Assembly (NCBI RefSeq): GCF_009730335.1
Contig: NZ_CP046315.1
Span: forward strand, 2,170,001-2,234,000
DNA: 64,000 bases
Reading direction: 5' to 3'
Source: Schaalia odontolytica
GTDB taxonomy: Bacteria; Actinomycetota; Actinomycetes; Actinomycetales; Actinomycetaceae
Position numbers and translations under genes: made by a program. Position 1 is the first letter of the stretch, and each line of letters opens with the position of its first letter. Shown in pieces: positions 27,563 to 35,857 of the stretch. Under the pieces are notes generated by a model. The model was not told where the DNA came from, ran no database searches, and saw nothing but the letters and a program-made list of their open reading frames with translations.

Positions 27563-28154
27563 AGCCGGCCTTCGCGAAGTGCTTGCGCAGCAGGAAGCGT
27601 CCGATGAGTCCACCGATGCACGCAACGATCATCGCGACGACGACCCACACACTGATGACTGCGGGACTGAAGAGGGCTCGCATGCTATCCGCGTAGTCCT
27701 GGCCCATCTGGGACGCGACGTCCTCGTAATAGGGGTCGGGAGCAAAGAAAATCGGAGCGAGCGGACCGATCATCCACAGGGAGAACAGCATGTATGCCGC
27801 AATGTTTCGAGGGGCACTGACGTAACCGCCACCGTTGGCGATGAGATCACCCAGGAAGCCGAGGATCAGGGCAACCGGAATGGTCACCCACGCGTGCCCG
27901 GTCACCACCATGAGGAAGGCAACGATGCCTCCCATGATCGTGAGGGTGCCGAACATGCGCGAACGCACCAGCATCAGCATGACGACCGATCCGTTGAGCA
28001 GCAGCCCGACGATCCAGCCAACGAACATGAACGCCGGGCCGAAAAAGCCCAGCATCCCCGAGCACCACATGAGGACGAAGTAAACGGCGGTAAACGCACC
28101 AATCGTGACGGCCGAGCGCGCCTTCGTGACACCCGAACCCGCAACCTGAGACAT
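27555..28154 (-). CDS. ECF transporter S component, MptD / Trep_Strep type
   Basis: 199 residues, about six hydrophobic segments, with GDLIANGGGYVSAPRNIAAY in a loop and a short basic C-terminus. It resembles the S components of the MptD/Trep_Strep family, whose substrates are mostly unassigned; an ECF heme importer has been described in group A Streptococcus. First gene of the five-gene operon, with AAGGG eight bases before the ATG and an iron-box-like sequence upstream. Substrate is inferred to be an iron compound. Confidence 0.82.
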   Translation of the reverse strand: MSQVAGSGVTKARSAVTIGAFTAVYFVLMWCSGMLGFFGPAFMFVGWIVGLLLNGSVVMLMLVRSRMFGTLTIMGGIVAFLMVVTGHAWVTIPVALILGFLGDLIANGGGYVSAPRNIAAYMLFSLWMIGPLAPIFFAPDPYYEDVASQMGQDYADSMRALFSPAVISVWVVVAMIVACIGGLIGRFLLRKHFAKAGFA

Positions 28155-28194
28155 TATCGCGACCCTTCATGAACATAGGTTTATAGAAGTGAAT

Positions 28195-28213
28195 TAAGGT
28201 TACCCTATTCCAC
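28195..28213. promoter_or_regulatory. Iron-box-like (DtxR/IdeR) site
   Basis: TAAGGTTACCCTATTCCAC matches about 13 of 19 positions of the IdeR/DtxR consensus TTAGGTTAGCCTAACCTAA. It lies in an AT-rich promoter region 41 bp upstream of the S-component gene. Confidence 0.5.
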
Positions 28214-28293
28214 ACCTATATTATGTGACCTACGTCCCTTACTTTGTTCGGGATGTCACCAGCTGATCCCACAAACACTCCCCAGACAAAGCG

Positions 28294-28324
28294 GGGCCCC
28301 GCGCAGCAGTGCTGCGCGGGGCCC
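28294..28324 (-). terminator. Terminator of rplK-rplA
   Basis: GGGCCCCGCGCAGC (28294-28307) and GCTGCGCGGGGCCC (28311-28324) form a perfect 14-bp stem with a 3-base loop, 24 bp past the rplA stop. Confidence 0.8.
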
Positions 28325-28348
28325 GGATGCTTGATCAGCGAGCGACGC

Positions 28349-29056
28349 TCACTTCTCGATGAGATCCTTGACCTTGGTGACATCCAGCGGGATGCCGGGG
28401 CCCATCGTCGTGGCGACGGCGCCCTTGAGCAGGTAGCGGCCCTTCGAGGAGGTCGGCTTGAGACGCAGCACCTCGTCCAGGACGGCGGCGTAGTTCTCGG
28501 TCAGCTGCTCGGCGGTGAAGGAGGCCTTGCCGACGATAAACGCCAGGTTGGCGTGCTTGTCGACGCGGAACTCGATGCGACCACCCTTGATCTCCTTGAC
28601 GGCCTTCGCGACGTCCATGGTCACGGTGCCCGTCTTGGGGTTCGGCATGAGGCCACGGGGGCCGAGGACGCGGCCGAGGCGGCCAACCTTACCCATGAGG
28701 TCGGGGGTAGCAACGGCGACATCGAAGTCGGTGTAGCCCTTGGCAACCTTCTCGATGAGCTCGTCGCCGCCGACCTCGTCGGCGCCTGCGTCGATCGCTT
28801 CCTGAGCGCGCGGACCAACGGCGAAGACCAAGACCCGGGCGGTCTTGCCGGTGCCGTGCGGCAGGGAAACGGTGCCACGGACCATCTGGTCCGCCTGGCG
28901 GGGGTCGACACCCAGTCGGAAGACGACCTCAACGGTCGAGTCGAACTTGGTGACGGTGGTCTCCTTGGCCAGCTTCATGGCCTCGAAGGGTGTGTACAGC
29001 ACGTCCGCGTGGACCTTCTCGGCCGCTGCGCGGTAGCTCTTGGAGCGCTTGGTCAT
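28349..29056 (-). CDS. rplA: 50S ribosomal protein L1
   Basis: 235 residues, normal length. [15 protein letters not shown] and the conserved [20 protein letters not shown] region identify L1, which binds 23S rRNA at the mobile stalk. AAGGAGAAG precedes the ATG. It follows rplK by 69 bp, as in most bacteria. Confidence 0.97.
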   Translation of the reverse strand: MTKRSKSYRAAAEKVHADVLYTPFEAMKLAKETTVTKFDSTVEVVFRLGVDPRQADQMVRGTVSLPHGTGKTARVLVFAVGPRAQEAIDAGADEVGGDELIEKVAKGYTDFDVAVATPDLMGKVGRLGRVLGPRGLMPNPKTGTVTMDVAKAVKEIKGGRIEFRVDKHANLAFIVGKASFTAEQLTENYAAVLDEVLRLKPTSSKGRYLLKGAVATTMGPGIPLDVTKVKDLIEK

Positions 29057-29125
29057 TCTGCTTCTTCTCCTTGCAGTCGTGGGTGTCGGGCAGCGCCTGC
29101 CCTACCACGGGGGGGTTGGTTGAGG

Positions 29126-29557
29126 TCAGCCCTCGACGTTGATGCCCATAGAGCGGGCGGTGCCGGCGATGATCTTGGCAGCAGCCTCGACATCGTTGGC
29201 GTTGAGGTCAGCCATCTTGGACTGGCCGATTTCGCGAGCCTGATCCATCGTGATCGAACCAACCTTGACGGTGTTGGGGGTGCCGGAACCCTTCTGGATG
29301 CCAGCAGCCTTCTTGATGAGCTCAGCGGCGGGCGGCGTCTTGAGGACGAACGTGAAGGAACGATCCTCGTAGACGGTGATCTCAACGGGGATGATGTTTC
29401 CACGCTGCGACTCGGTGGCCGCGTTGTAAGCCTTGGTGAACTCAACAATGTTCACGCCGTGCTGGCCCAGAGCGGGGCCGACGGGCGGTGCGGGGGTAGC
29501 GGCGCCGGCTGCGATCTGAAGCTTGATCAGGCCGGTGACCTTCTTCTTCGGTGCCAT
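29126..29557 (-). CDS. rplK: 50S ribosomal protein L11
   Basis: 143 residues. [20 protein letters not shown] and [16 protein letters not shown] are diagnostic for L11, the GTPase-centre protein bound by thiopeptide antibiotics. It heads the rplK-rplA pair; the 161-bp gap to nusG probably holds its own promoter. Confidence 0.97.
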   Translation of the reverse strand: MAPKKKVTGLIKLQIAAGAATPAPPVGPALGQHGVNIVEFTKAYNAATESQRGNIIPVEITVYEDRSFTFVLKTPPAAELIKKAAGIQKGSGTPNTVKVGSITMDQAREIGQSKMADLNANDVEAAAKIIAGTARSMGINVEG

Positions 29558-29686
29558 GAATGCGGGTCTTTCTTCTGAAGTTCTGGCCGACGGGTGCCGG
29601 TCAGGGCGGAGCGTTTGGCGTCAGCTCACTGGGTTTCAGTGGGCATAGTGCGCCCTACGCACACAAAAGTGAATCATAACGCGATT

Positions 29687-29708
29687 CCGGGCTTGATCCC
29701 AAGTCCGG
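29687..29708 (-). terminator. Hairpin after nusG
   Basis: CCGGGCTTG and CAAGTCCGG (one wobble) around ATCC, just past the nusG stop; no T-run. Confidence 0.45.
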
Positions 29709-29718
29709 GTGTGTGATG

Positions 29719-30489
29719 TCACTGCTCGAGCTTCTCCACCTGGTCGAAGCCGAGCTCGAGCGGCGTCTCGCGCTCGAAGATGGTGACGAGGACCTTGAGC
29801 TTCTGAGCCTCGGGCATGATCTCGGAGATCGTGGCCGACATGGTCTCGAAAGGTCCGTCGGTGACGGTGACGATCTCACCGACCTCGAACTGAGTCTGAA
29901 CGGCCTGGACGGGGGCGGGCTGATCCTTGGCAGCCTCGGCAGCCTCCTCGAGGACGTTGGGCGTCAGGAGCATGACGACCTCGTCGATCGAGAGCGGCAC
30001 GGGGTTGTGCTGGTCGCCCACGAAGCCGGTGACGGCGGGGGTTTCCTTGACGACACGGTACGAGGCCTCGTTGAAGTCCATGCAGACGATCGCGTAGCCG
30101 GGGATGCGCACGTGGCGCACGCGCTTCTTCGCGTTGCCGCGATACTCCATGACATACTCATCCGGAACCTCGACGGCGAAGATGTAGTCTTCCATGTTCT
30201 GCGTGGTGATGCGCTGCTCGAGGTTAGCCTTCACCTTGCGCTCGTGGCCGGAGTAGGTGTGGATGACGTACCAGTCGCCGGGGGACATGTAGAGCTTGCG
30301 GCGCAGCTTGGCGATCGCTTCCTCTTCGACCGAGGCCGGGGCCTCTTCCTCGGACACGGTGTCCTCGGTGGCGACCTCCTCGGTCACCTCCTCAACAGCA
30401 TCCCGAGCCGGAGCCTCAACGGTCTCCTGCTCAACGGTTTCCTGGGCGGCCTCGAGGACCTGGTCCTCGGTGTACTGTTCGTCGCTCAC
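29719..30489 (-). CDS. nusG: Transcription termination/antitermination factor NusG
   Basis: 256 residues. An acidic Glu/Val-rich N-terminal extension of about 75 residues, common in actinobacteria, precedes the NGN domain ([20 protein letters not shown]) and a C-terminal KOW domain ([20 protein letters not shown]). NusG binds RNA polymerase and couples it to Rho or to ribosomal protein S10. Standard secE-nusG-rplK order. Confidence 0.96.
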   Translation of the reverse strand: MSDEQYTEDQVLEAAQETVEQETVEAPARDAVEEVTEEVATEDTVSEEEAPASVEEEAIAKLRRKLYMSPGDWYVIHTYSGHERKVKANLEQRITTQNMEDYIFAVEVPDEYVMEYRGNAKKRVRHVRIPGYAIVCMDFNEASYRVVKETPAVTGFVGDQHNPVPLSIDEVVMLLTPNVLEEAAEAAKDQPAPVQAVQTQFEVGEIVTVTDGPFETMSATISEIMPEAQKLKVLVTIFERETPLELGFDQVEKLEQ

Positions 30490-30528
30490 GACGTTTCCCT
30501 CCTGCGAGTGGGGCCGGACCGTAGAAGA

Positions 30529-30558
30529 AACCCGCCTGCAGTGTCCTGCGGGCGGGTT
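30529..30558 (-). terminator. Hairpin between secE and nusG
   Basis: AACCCGCC (30529-30536) and GGCGGGTT (30551-30558) form an 8-bp stem followed on the minus strand by TTTCTTC (the Ts overlapping the stem), 8 bp past the secE stop. Likely partial terminator. Confidence 0.6.
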
Positions 30559-30566
30559 CGTCGGTC

Positions 30567-30863
30567 TCAGCCGAAGATCAATGCGCTTAGTTTACCGAAT
30601 CCGAAGTCGAGTAGGCCAGCGAAAAGCATGATTGCGGCGACAAACACAACGACGACGAGGAAGTAGGTCCAGGTCTCGGATCCCGTGGGGTAGGTAACCT
30701 TCTTCATTTCGTCAATGACTTGCTTGAAGAAGAGCCAGATGCCACCGAAAAATCCAGGACGCTTCGTCTGCTCCTTGGTGGCGGCGCTACGCTTGCGGGT
30801 AGCTTCTTCCTTAGTGCGATCTCGGCGCGAGGATTCAGCGTCCGAGGCAACACGATCGGCCAT
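30567..30863 (-). CDS. secE: Preprotein translocase subunit SecE
   Basis: 98 residues. A charged N-terminus, then the conserved amphipathic helix [20 protein letters not shown] and one membrane segment, as in all single-span SecE proteins. SecE stabilises the SecYEG channel. GTAGGAGGATTCCC precedes the ATG. It follows tRNA-Trp, the usual arrangement. Confidence 0.96.
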   Translation of the reverse strand: MADRVASDAESSRRDRTKEEATRKRSAATKEQTKRPGFFGGIWLFFKQVIDEMKKVTYPTGSETWTYFLVVVVFVAAIMLFAGLLDFGFGKLSALIFG

Positions 30864-30898
30864 GGGAATCCTCCTACGAAAATGATCAGCCTAATCCG

Positions 30899-30971
30899 CA
30901 GGGCAGGCGGGACTCGAACCCACAACCGCCGGTTTTGGAGACCGGTGCGCTACCAATTGCGCCACTGCCCT
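30899..30971 (-). tRNA. tRNA-Trp (CCA)
   Basis: Acceptor arms AGGGCAG/CTGCCCT with discriminator G, anticodon loop CTCCAAA, T-loop GGTTCGAGTCC. Confidence 0.96.
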
Positions 30972-31152
30972 ACGCAGGAAAACCTGCCTGACGAACATTA
31001 GTGGATAAGGCGGCGCTTTGTCCAACCGAGATGCGCGTCGGCGGGTCGCATGCCGCGTGATACCAGCCCCGACCTCGTAAATGAGAGGTAGCCCACGCAC
31101 GCATCGCGTGCGCTCTCCGCCACACGCGCGCGCGACGTGGGACCATGGAGGG

Positions 31153-32358
31153 GTGACCAATACTCCTCGCACCCGTGTCTCTGATCGTTTCAACGCCATC
31201 ACCCCGTCCGCGACCCTGGCCGTGGACGCGAAGGCCAAGGCTCTCAAGGCCGCCGGCCGCCCGGTGATCGGATTCGGCGCCGGCGAACCCGACTTCGCCA
31301 CGCCCGACTACATTGTCGAGGCCGCCGTCAAGGCCGCGCGCAACCCCGCGATGCACCGCTACACGCCCGCCGCCGGCCTGCCCGCGCTGCGCGAGGCCAT
31401 CGCGGAAAAGACCCTGCGTGACTCCGGCTACGAGGTCTCTCCCGCCGACATCGTCGTGACCAACGGCGGCAAGCAGGCCGTCTTCCAGGCTTTCGCCGCG
31501 CTGCTGGGCCCCGGCGACGAGGCGATTCTGCCAACCCCGTACTGGACCACGTACCCCGAGGTCGTCAAGCTCGCCGGCGCAACCCCCGTTGAGGTGTTCG
31601 CAGGCGCCGACCAGGACTACAAGGTGACCGTCGAGCAGCTCGAGGCCGCGCGCACCGAGCGCACGAAGGTCCTCCTCATGTGCTCGCCGTCCAACCCGAC
31701 GGGCAGCGTCTACACGCCCGAGGAGCTGACCGCGATCGGCCAGTGGGCCCTCGAGCACGGCATCTGGGTCATCTCGGATGAGATTTACGAGCACCTGCTG
31801 TACGAGGATGCGCAGACCGCGCACATCGTCAAGCTGGTGCCCGAGCTGGCCGACCAGGCCGTCATCCTCAACGGCGTGGCAAAGACCTACGCGATGACCG
31901 GCTGGCGAGTGGGCTGGATGATCGGCCCCTCCGACGTCATTAAGGCTGCGCTGTCCTTCCAGTCGCACCTGACCTCCAACGTCAACAACGTCGCCCAGGA
32001 GGCCGCACGCGCCGCCGTGTCCGGTTCCCTGGATGCGGTGAACGAGATGCGCGTCGCCTTCGACCGTCGCCGCCGCCTCATCGTCGACATGCTGCGCCAG
32101 ATCGACGGTTTCGACGTTCCCACCCCCAAGGGAGCGTTCTACGCGTACCCCTCCGTCGAGCGCCTGCTGGGTCGCGAGATCCGAGGCCGCGTGGCCAACA
32201 CGTCGGGCGAGCTCGCCGACCTGATCCTCGACGAGGTCGAGGTCGCGGCGGTTCCGGGCGAGGCCTTCGGTCCCTCCGGCTTCCTGCGCTTCTCTTACGC
32301 TCTGGCCGACGATGACCTCGTCGAAGGCATCACCCGCGTGCAGGAGCTCTTCGCCTGA
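31153..32358 (+). CDS. aspC: Pyridoxal-phosphate aminotransferase, probable aspartate aminotransferase
   Basis: 401 residues from a GTG at 31153 that sits very close behind GGAGG. Class I fold with the substrate and PLP motifs [27 protein letters not shown] and [10 protein letters not shown]; the PLP Lys is in [13 protein letters not shown]. It matches type Ib aspartate aminotransferases, which interconvert aspartate and oxaloacetate; arylic substrates or prephenate are possible for this subgroup. The next gene overlaps its stop by one base. The 181 bp between tRNA-Trp and this gene hold only a presumed promoter and one imperfect copy of the GCCCCGGCCTCG element (31066-31077). Confidence 0.9.
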   Translation: MTNTPRTRVSDRFNAITPSATLAVDAKAKALKAAGRPVIGFGAGEPDFATPDYIVEAAVKAARNPAMHRYTPAAGLPALREAIAEKTLRDSGYEVSPADIVVTNGGKQAVFQAFAALLGPGDEAILPTPYWTTYPEVVKLAGATPVEVFAGADQDYKVTVEQLEAARTERTKVLLMCSPSNPTGSVYTPEELTAIGQWALEHGIWVISDEIYEHLLYEDAQTAHIVKLVPELADQAVILNGVAKTYAMTGWRVGWMIGPSDVIKAALSFQSHLTSNVNNVAQEAARAAVSGSLDAVNEMRVAFDRRRRLIVDMLRQIDGFDVPTPKGAFYAYPSVERLLGREIRGRVANTSGELADLILDEVEVAAVPGEAFGPSGFLRFSYALADDDLVEGITRVQELFA

Positions 32359-33167
32359 TGCACGTCTCGTTCGAACGGACAGCGCAGGAGGCCCCCCTCG
32401 GGACGGTCCTCCTCGCCCACGGGTACGCGGAACACAGCGGGCGCTACGCCCACCTGCGCTCCGCGCTCACCCGCGCCGGTTACGACGTCGCCTACTACGA
32501 CCACGCGGGCCACGGGACCTCTGAGGGTCCCCGCGCCCGCGTGGACGTGGGCGCGCTGATCCGCGACTTCGGTGACGCGCGCCGGGCGACCCTCGCACAC
32601 GCGCGCACGCCGGACCTGTTCCTGTTCGGGCACTCGATGGGCGGGCTCATCGCTGCGGCCTCGACCATCCTCGATCCGACGCGGCTACGCGGCACGGTCC
32701 TGTCCGCGCCCGCGCTGCGCCCACTCCCCCACGTCTCCCCGTCCCAGGCGCGCAGGCTGCTACCGATCGCCCGGCTGCGCCCCGGCCTCGTCGTGGCGAA
32801 GGGCGCGTCCGACATGGAGGTCTCTCCCCTGTCGCGCGACCCGCAGGTCCAGCGCGACTTCGACGCGGACCCGCTCACCTACAAGGGCGGCGTGCCGATC
32901 CTAACGGGCGCGACCATGATCATTCAGGGCGACGAGGTCCTCAAGCGGGCGGCGCGCCTGCGCACCCCGACGCTCGTCATGCACGGCTCGCACGACCTGA
33001 TGGCGGACCTGCGCGGTTCGCGCGAGCTCGTGCGCGGGGCACGCGCGGCGCACCCGGACGCCGACATCCACCTGCGCATCATCGACGGCGCCTACCACGA
33101 GCTCCTCAACGAGCCCGAGGGCCCCGGCCTGATCCGCGACATCATCATCTGGCTCGGGGAGCACTAG
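32358..33167 (+). CDS. Alpha/beta hydrolase, monoacylglycerol lipase-like
   Basis: 269 residues. VLLAHGYAEHSGRYAHLRSAL is the signature of monoacylglycerol lipases and lysophospholipases; the nucleophile elbow is GHSMGG, and the catalytic His lies in DGAYHELLNEPE. No signal peptide, so it acts in the cytoplasm. Its ATG overlaps the aminotransferase stop (TGATG), so it is co-translated in an operon ending with adenosine deaminase. True substrate unknown. Confidence 0.85.
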   Translation: MHVSFERTAQEAPLGTVLLAHGYAEHSGRYAHLRSALTRAGYDVAYYDHAGHGTSEGPRARVDVGALIRDFGDARRATLAHARTPDLFLFGHSMGGLIAAASTILDPTRLRGTVLSAPALRPLPHVSPSQARRLLPIARLRPGLVVAKGASDMEVSPLSRDPQVQRDFDADPLTYKGGVPILTGATMIIQGDEVLKRAARLRTPTLVMHGSHDLMADLRGSRELVRGARAAHPDADIHLRIIDGAYHELLNEPEGPGLIRDIIIWLGEH

Positions 33168-33170
33168 GCC

Positions 33171-34253
33171 GTGGAAGCGCCCGCTGTCCCTAACCTGACG
33201 GCCCCGCGCCCCACCCCACCGGGCAGGCGTGACCTCGCGACCCTCCCCAAGGCCCACCTCCACCTGCACTTCACGGGGGCCATGCGGCCCACGACCATGA
33301 TCGACATGGCGCGCACGCAGGGCGTGCGACTGCCTCCTCACCTGCTGCACATCGACGCGGCCTCCATGCCGGCCGACGGGCGCGGCTGGTTCCGTTTCCA
33401 GCGCGCCTACGATTCCGCGCGTCACCTCGTGCGCTCCGAGGCTGCGATGCGCCGCCTCATCCGCGAGGCCGCCGAGGACGACGCCGCCGAGGGCTCGGTG
33501 CGCATGGAGATCCAGGCCGACCCCACGTCCTACGCGCCCTACGTCGGGGGTATCACCCCGGCCCTGGAGATCATCATCGACGAGGCCCGAGCGGCCTCGC
33601 GCGATACCGGCGTCGACATCGGGGTGATCGTCGCGGCGTCGCGCATGAAGCACCCGTTGGACGCGCGCACGCTCGCGCGCCTGGCCGCGTCGTTTGCTGG
33701 GGATGGCCCCGGCGACGTCGTGGGTTTCGGCCTGTCCAACGACGAGCGCGTGGGCTCCACGGCGTCGTTTGCCCCCGCGTTCCGCATCGCGCGCCGCGCC
33801 GGGCTCGTAGGTGTTCCGCACGGCGGCGAGCTCCTGGGCCCGTCCTCCGTGCGCGAGGTTGTGTCCGCTTTGGCACCGGCGCGCATCGGGCACGGCGTGC
33901 GTACCAGCGAAGATCCGGCGCTCCTGCACGCCGTCATCGACGAGGGCATCGCCCTGGAGGTGTGTCCCACGTCGAATGTACACCTGGGCGTCTACACGGA
34001 CTTTTCGCAGGTGCCGTTGCCGACGCTGCTCTCGGCGGGGGCTACCGTCGCGCTGGCGGCCGACGACCCGCTGCTGTTCCGTTCGCGCCTGGTCGCCCAG
34101 TACGAGGTCGCTCGCGACGTGTTCGGCCTGTCCGACGAGGACTTGGCGTCTCTGGCGCGCTCGTCGATCGACGCATCGCTGGCCTCGCCCTCACGCAAGG
34201 CGGCCTGGAAGGCCGACATCGACGCGTGGCTCGCGGCCGATCCCGTGGCGTAG
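33171..34253 (+). CDS. add: Adenosine deaminase family protein
   Basis: 360 residues from a GTG three bases after the lipase stop. Zinc ligands in KAHLHLHFTGA, then VPHGGEL and IGHGVR, CPTSNVHL, and LAADDPLLF (usual SLNTDDP) match the deaminase family in order. It would turn adenosine or deoxyadenosine into inosine. The altered NTDDP motif and a long VGGITPALEII insertion region suggest an adenosine deaminase-like branch, so substrate preference may differ. Confidence 0.82.
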   Translation: MEAPAVPNLTAPRPTPPGRRDLATLPKAHLHLHFTGAMRPTTMIDMARTQGVRLPPHLLHIDAASMPADGRGWFRFQRAYDSARHLVRSEAAMRRLIREAAEDDAAEGSVRMEIQADPTSYAPYVGGITPALEIIIDEARAASRDTGVDIGVIVAASRMKHPLDARTLARLAASFAGDGPGDVVGFGLSNDERVGSTASFAPAFRIARRAGLVGVPHGGELLGPSSVREVVSALAPARIGHGVRTSEDPALLHAVIDEGIALEVCPTSNVHLGVYTDFSQVPLPTLLSAGATVALAADDPLLFRSRLVAQYEVARDVFGLSDEDLASLARSSIDASLASPSRKAAWKADIDAWLAADPVA

Positions 34254-34513
34254 GTGCGCGTCGCTCGTCACAACGCTGCACGCACGCTTCCTTTGAGTGC
34301 GGCGGCACGCGGATAGGTTACGCGCACGCGGATAGGTAGTGGACACGCGGATAGGTTATTAAGCTATCCGCAAGCGAATAACCTATCCGCATCGTGACAA
34401 CCTATCCACTTAGCGGCAACTTAGAAAGCAGCGAACACAGTCGGTAGCTGACAGTACCCACGTGAACGCCGCTACCCGGCCAGCGACAGGCGCCGCAAAC
34501 AACGACCAGGTGA
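34254..34513. other. Gene-free region holding a symmetric repeat array
   Basis: No coding sequence supported. It contains the six-unit GGATAG array (34306-34409); the 100 bp between the array and the murB relic show nothing that I can name. Confidence 0.5.
34306..34409. repeat. Symmetric array: three GGATAG units and three inverted units, 19-bp period
   Basis: GGATAG cores start at 34311, 34330 and 34349 (exact 19-bp steps), each in the context CACGCGGATAGGT. Inverted CTATCC cores start at 34364, 34383 and 34402, again 19 bp apart. All six are symmetric about position 34359. The central pair makes GGATAG-9 bp-CTATCC. Confidence 0.85.
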
Positions 34514-34698
34514 CCCGCTACCAGGCGATGCCAACCGTGACCGGCTCGGGCACCAGCGTCACACCAAATGCCTCTAAGACACGCTCACGCACGGTGCGGG
34601 CCAGGGCCTCGATGTCGACGCTCGTCGCGCCGCCGCGGTTCGTCAGGGCCAGCACGTGCTTGGTGAACAAGAACGCGCGCGGCGGGTCCCCGGCCTCG
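34514..34698 (-). pseudogene. murB 3'-end relic
   Basis: 185 bp aligning without gaps to 37101-37285, the end of the intact murB, at about 90 % identity (about 18 differences by hand count). It encodes the last 60 or so residues, from [20 protein letters not shown] to the stop at 34518-34520, with no start or upstream domains. Homology begins four bases past the stop codon in both copies. It marks the far edge of an island inserted behind murB. Confidence 0.9.
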
Positions 34699-34731
34699 CA
34701 CCTGGGCCTACACACGACGACCACTTCACCA

Positions 34732-34751
34732 ATAGTGCACGCGTGCACTAT
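34732..34751. promoter_or_regulatory. 20-bp perfect palindrome, toxin-antitoxin operator
   Basis: ATAGTGCACGCGTGCACTAT is a perfect palindrome ending 9 bp before the antitoxin ATG. The HTH domain of that protein is the obvious ligand. Confidence 0.75.
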
Positions 34752-34760
34752 CATGGAGAC

Positions 34761-35231
34761 ATGAGCCGGTTTCATCGTGACGACGCGCCGTCCCTCGTGC
34801 GTGCTGCACGTCAGGACGCGTCCCTCACACAGGCCGAGCTGGCGGGGATGACCGGGATGAGCCAGTCGACCCTCGCGCAGATCGAGTCCGGCAAGCGCGC
34901 AGTTTCCTCCGAGCTGCTCGAACGCATCCTCCGCACCGCCGACTACCGTCCCTCCGTGCCGCTCGCCCGCTACGCGTCCTTGATCACCACCTACGCCCAG
35001 GAACGAGGCCTCGGCACCCTCCGCGTCTTCGGCTCGGTCGCCCGGGGCACGGACGGATTCGAGTCGGACATCGACCTGATTGGCACGCCCACCCGCGAGC
35101 TATCACTGTTCGAGTTGGCGGACATTGCCTCGTTCGCAAGCGAGCTCACCGGCTTCCCGACGGAGGTTCACGCGGATACACACGTGCCCGAAGCACTGCG
35201 AACTGCCGTTGACGAGGCCGTGGCACTATGA
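34761..35231 (+). CDS. HTH-nucleotidyltransferase (MNT) antitoxin
   Basis: 156 residues. An N-terminal XRE-type HTH ([20 protein letters not shown], then ESGKR) is joined to a minimal nucleotidyltransferase domain with [17 protein letters not shown], the GSxARG...SDIDL active-site motif of MntA-type antitoxins. MntA proteins neutralise HepT toxins by adding AMP to them; the HTH adds autoregulation. GGAG precedes the ATG closely. It overlaps the HEPN gene by 4 bp (ATGA). Located on the murB island. Confidence 0.85.
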   Translation: MSRFHRDDAPSLVRAARQDASLTQAELAGMTGMSQSTLAQIESGKRAVSSELLERILRTADYRPSVPLARYASLITTYAQERGLGTLRVFGSVARGTDGFESDIDLIGTPTRELSLFELADIASFASELTGFPTEVHADTHVPEALRTAVDEAVAL

Positions 35232-35623
35232 GTGACCCTGCTCCCTTCGTCCCTCGGCCGCGAGTGGCACGCAGACATGCGCCCAGTTTCGACGCTGAGA
35301 ACTTCCTGCGCGAACTCGACGTCATCGCCCACCGCGTGAAGCGAGTTACCGTTGTCCCCGTCGAGACCTTCAGTGCCGACTGCCCGGAGTACGACTCCGC
35401 CTGCATGGTGATCATCCGGCTGGCCGCGTTCCTGGAACGCGAAGAGTACGCACCCTACATGGACGCCCTGACCTCACCCGAGAAGCGCGCCCTGCGCACG
35501 GCCCGCAACATCGCGGCGCACTCGGGGTACCAGAGCATGGACGACCAGCTCCTGTGGACGGCCGTCACCCGCAACGTGCCCGACATGATCGAGCGCCTGC
35601 GCGCCGCAGCCTCACGCGGATAG
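35228..35623 (+). CDS. HEPN-domain toxin, HepT-like
   Basis: 131 residues. The C-terminal part carries RNIAAHSGY, the Rx4-6H motif plus Tyr typical of HepT ribonucleases, followed by the helix DQLLWTAVTRNVPDMIERL. The first 40 residues are Pro/Arg-rich and atypical. Such toxins cut RNA and are inhibited by AMPylation of the motif Tyr by the adjacent nucleotidyltransferase. Its stop codon (35621-35623) lies inside the first unit of a GGATAG array. Confidence 0.82.
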   Translation: MSDPAPFVPRPRVARRHAPSFDAENFLRELDVIAHRVKRVTVVPVETFSADCPEYDSACMVIIRLAAFLEREEYAPYMDALTSPEKRALRTARNIAAHSGYQSMDDQLLWTAVTRNVPDMIERLRAAASRG

Positions 35624-35657
35624 GTTACGAAGATACGGATAGACCAGCACACTATCC
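35613..35657. repeat. Second GGATAG array, same geometry
   Basis: GGATAG cores at 35618 and 35637 (19 bp apart) and an inverted CTATCC core at 35652, again 15 bp from the last direct core, as in the array at 34306-34409. The first unit, CACGCGGATAGGTTA, is identical to units 1 and 3 of the left array. Confidence 0.8.
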
Positions 35658-35857
35658 ACAAACGACTGGCCGCTCCACGAAAGCGCATACGGCAACCGTT
35701 ATACAAGCTGGCCCTGCGAGCACGGGCTTCAAAACAGCAGACACATTATAAGTTCCGAATTGACCACTAAGAGACCAATCAACAATCAGAGACATCCCAA
35801 CATCAACAGCCCCGATCAAACAAACACATAACACTAAGAATTGAGAACGAACGGCAA
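35624..35857. other. AT-rich intergenic stretch
   Basis: No gene is supported. Past the repeat array the sequence becomes markedly AT-richer than the window, continuous in composition with the membrane-protein gene that follows. No terminator or promoter was convincing. Confidence 0.5.

Noticed and set aside
30529-30558. Riboswitch between secE and nusG
   Set aside because: Only a simple 8-bp hairpin with a short T-rich tail is visible; partial terminator is sufficient.
34306-34409. CRISPR array
   Set aside because: Units are about 14 bp with only 5-bp gaps, and half are inverted; no spacers of useful length and no cas genes.
34518-34775. Short minus-strand open frame read as a separate small protein
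   Set aside because: Its sequence is the tail of MurB from the relic plus unrelated upstream codons; treated as a pseudogene fragment.
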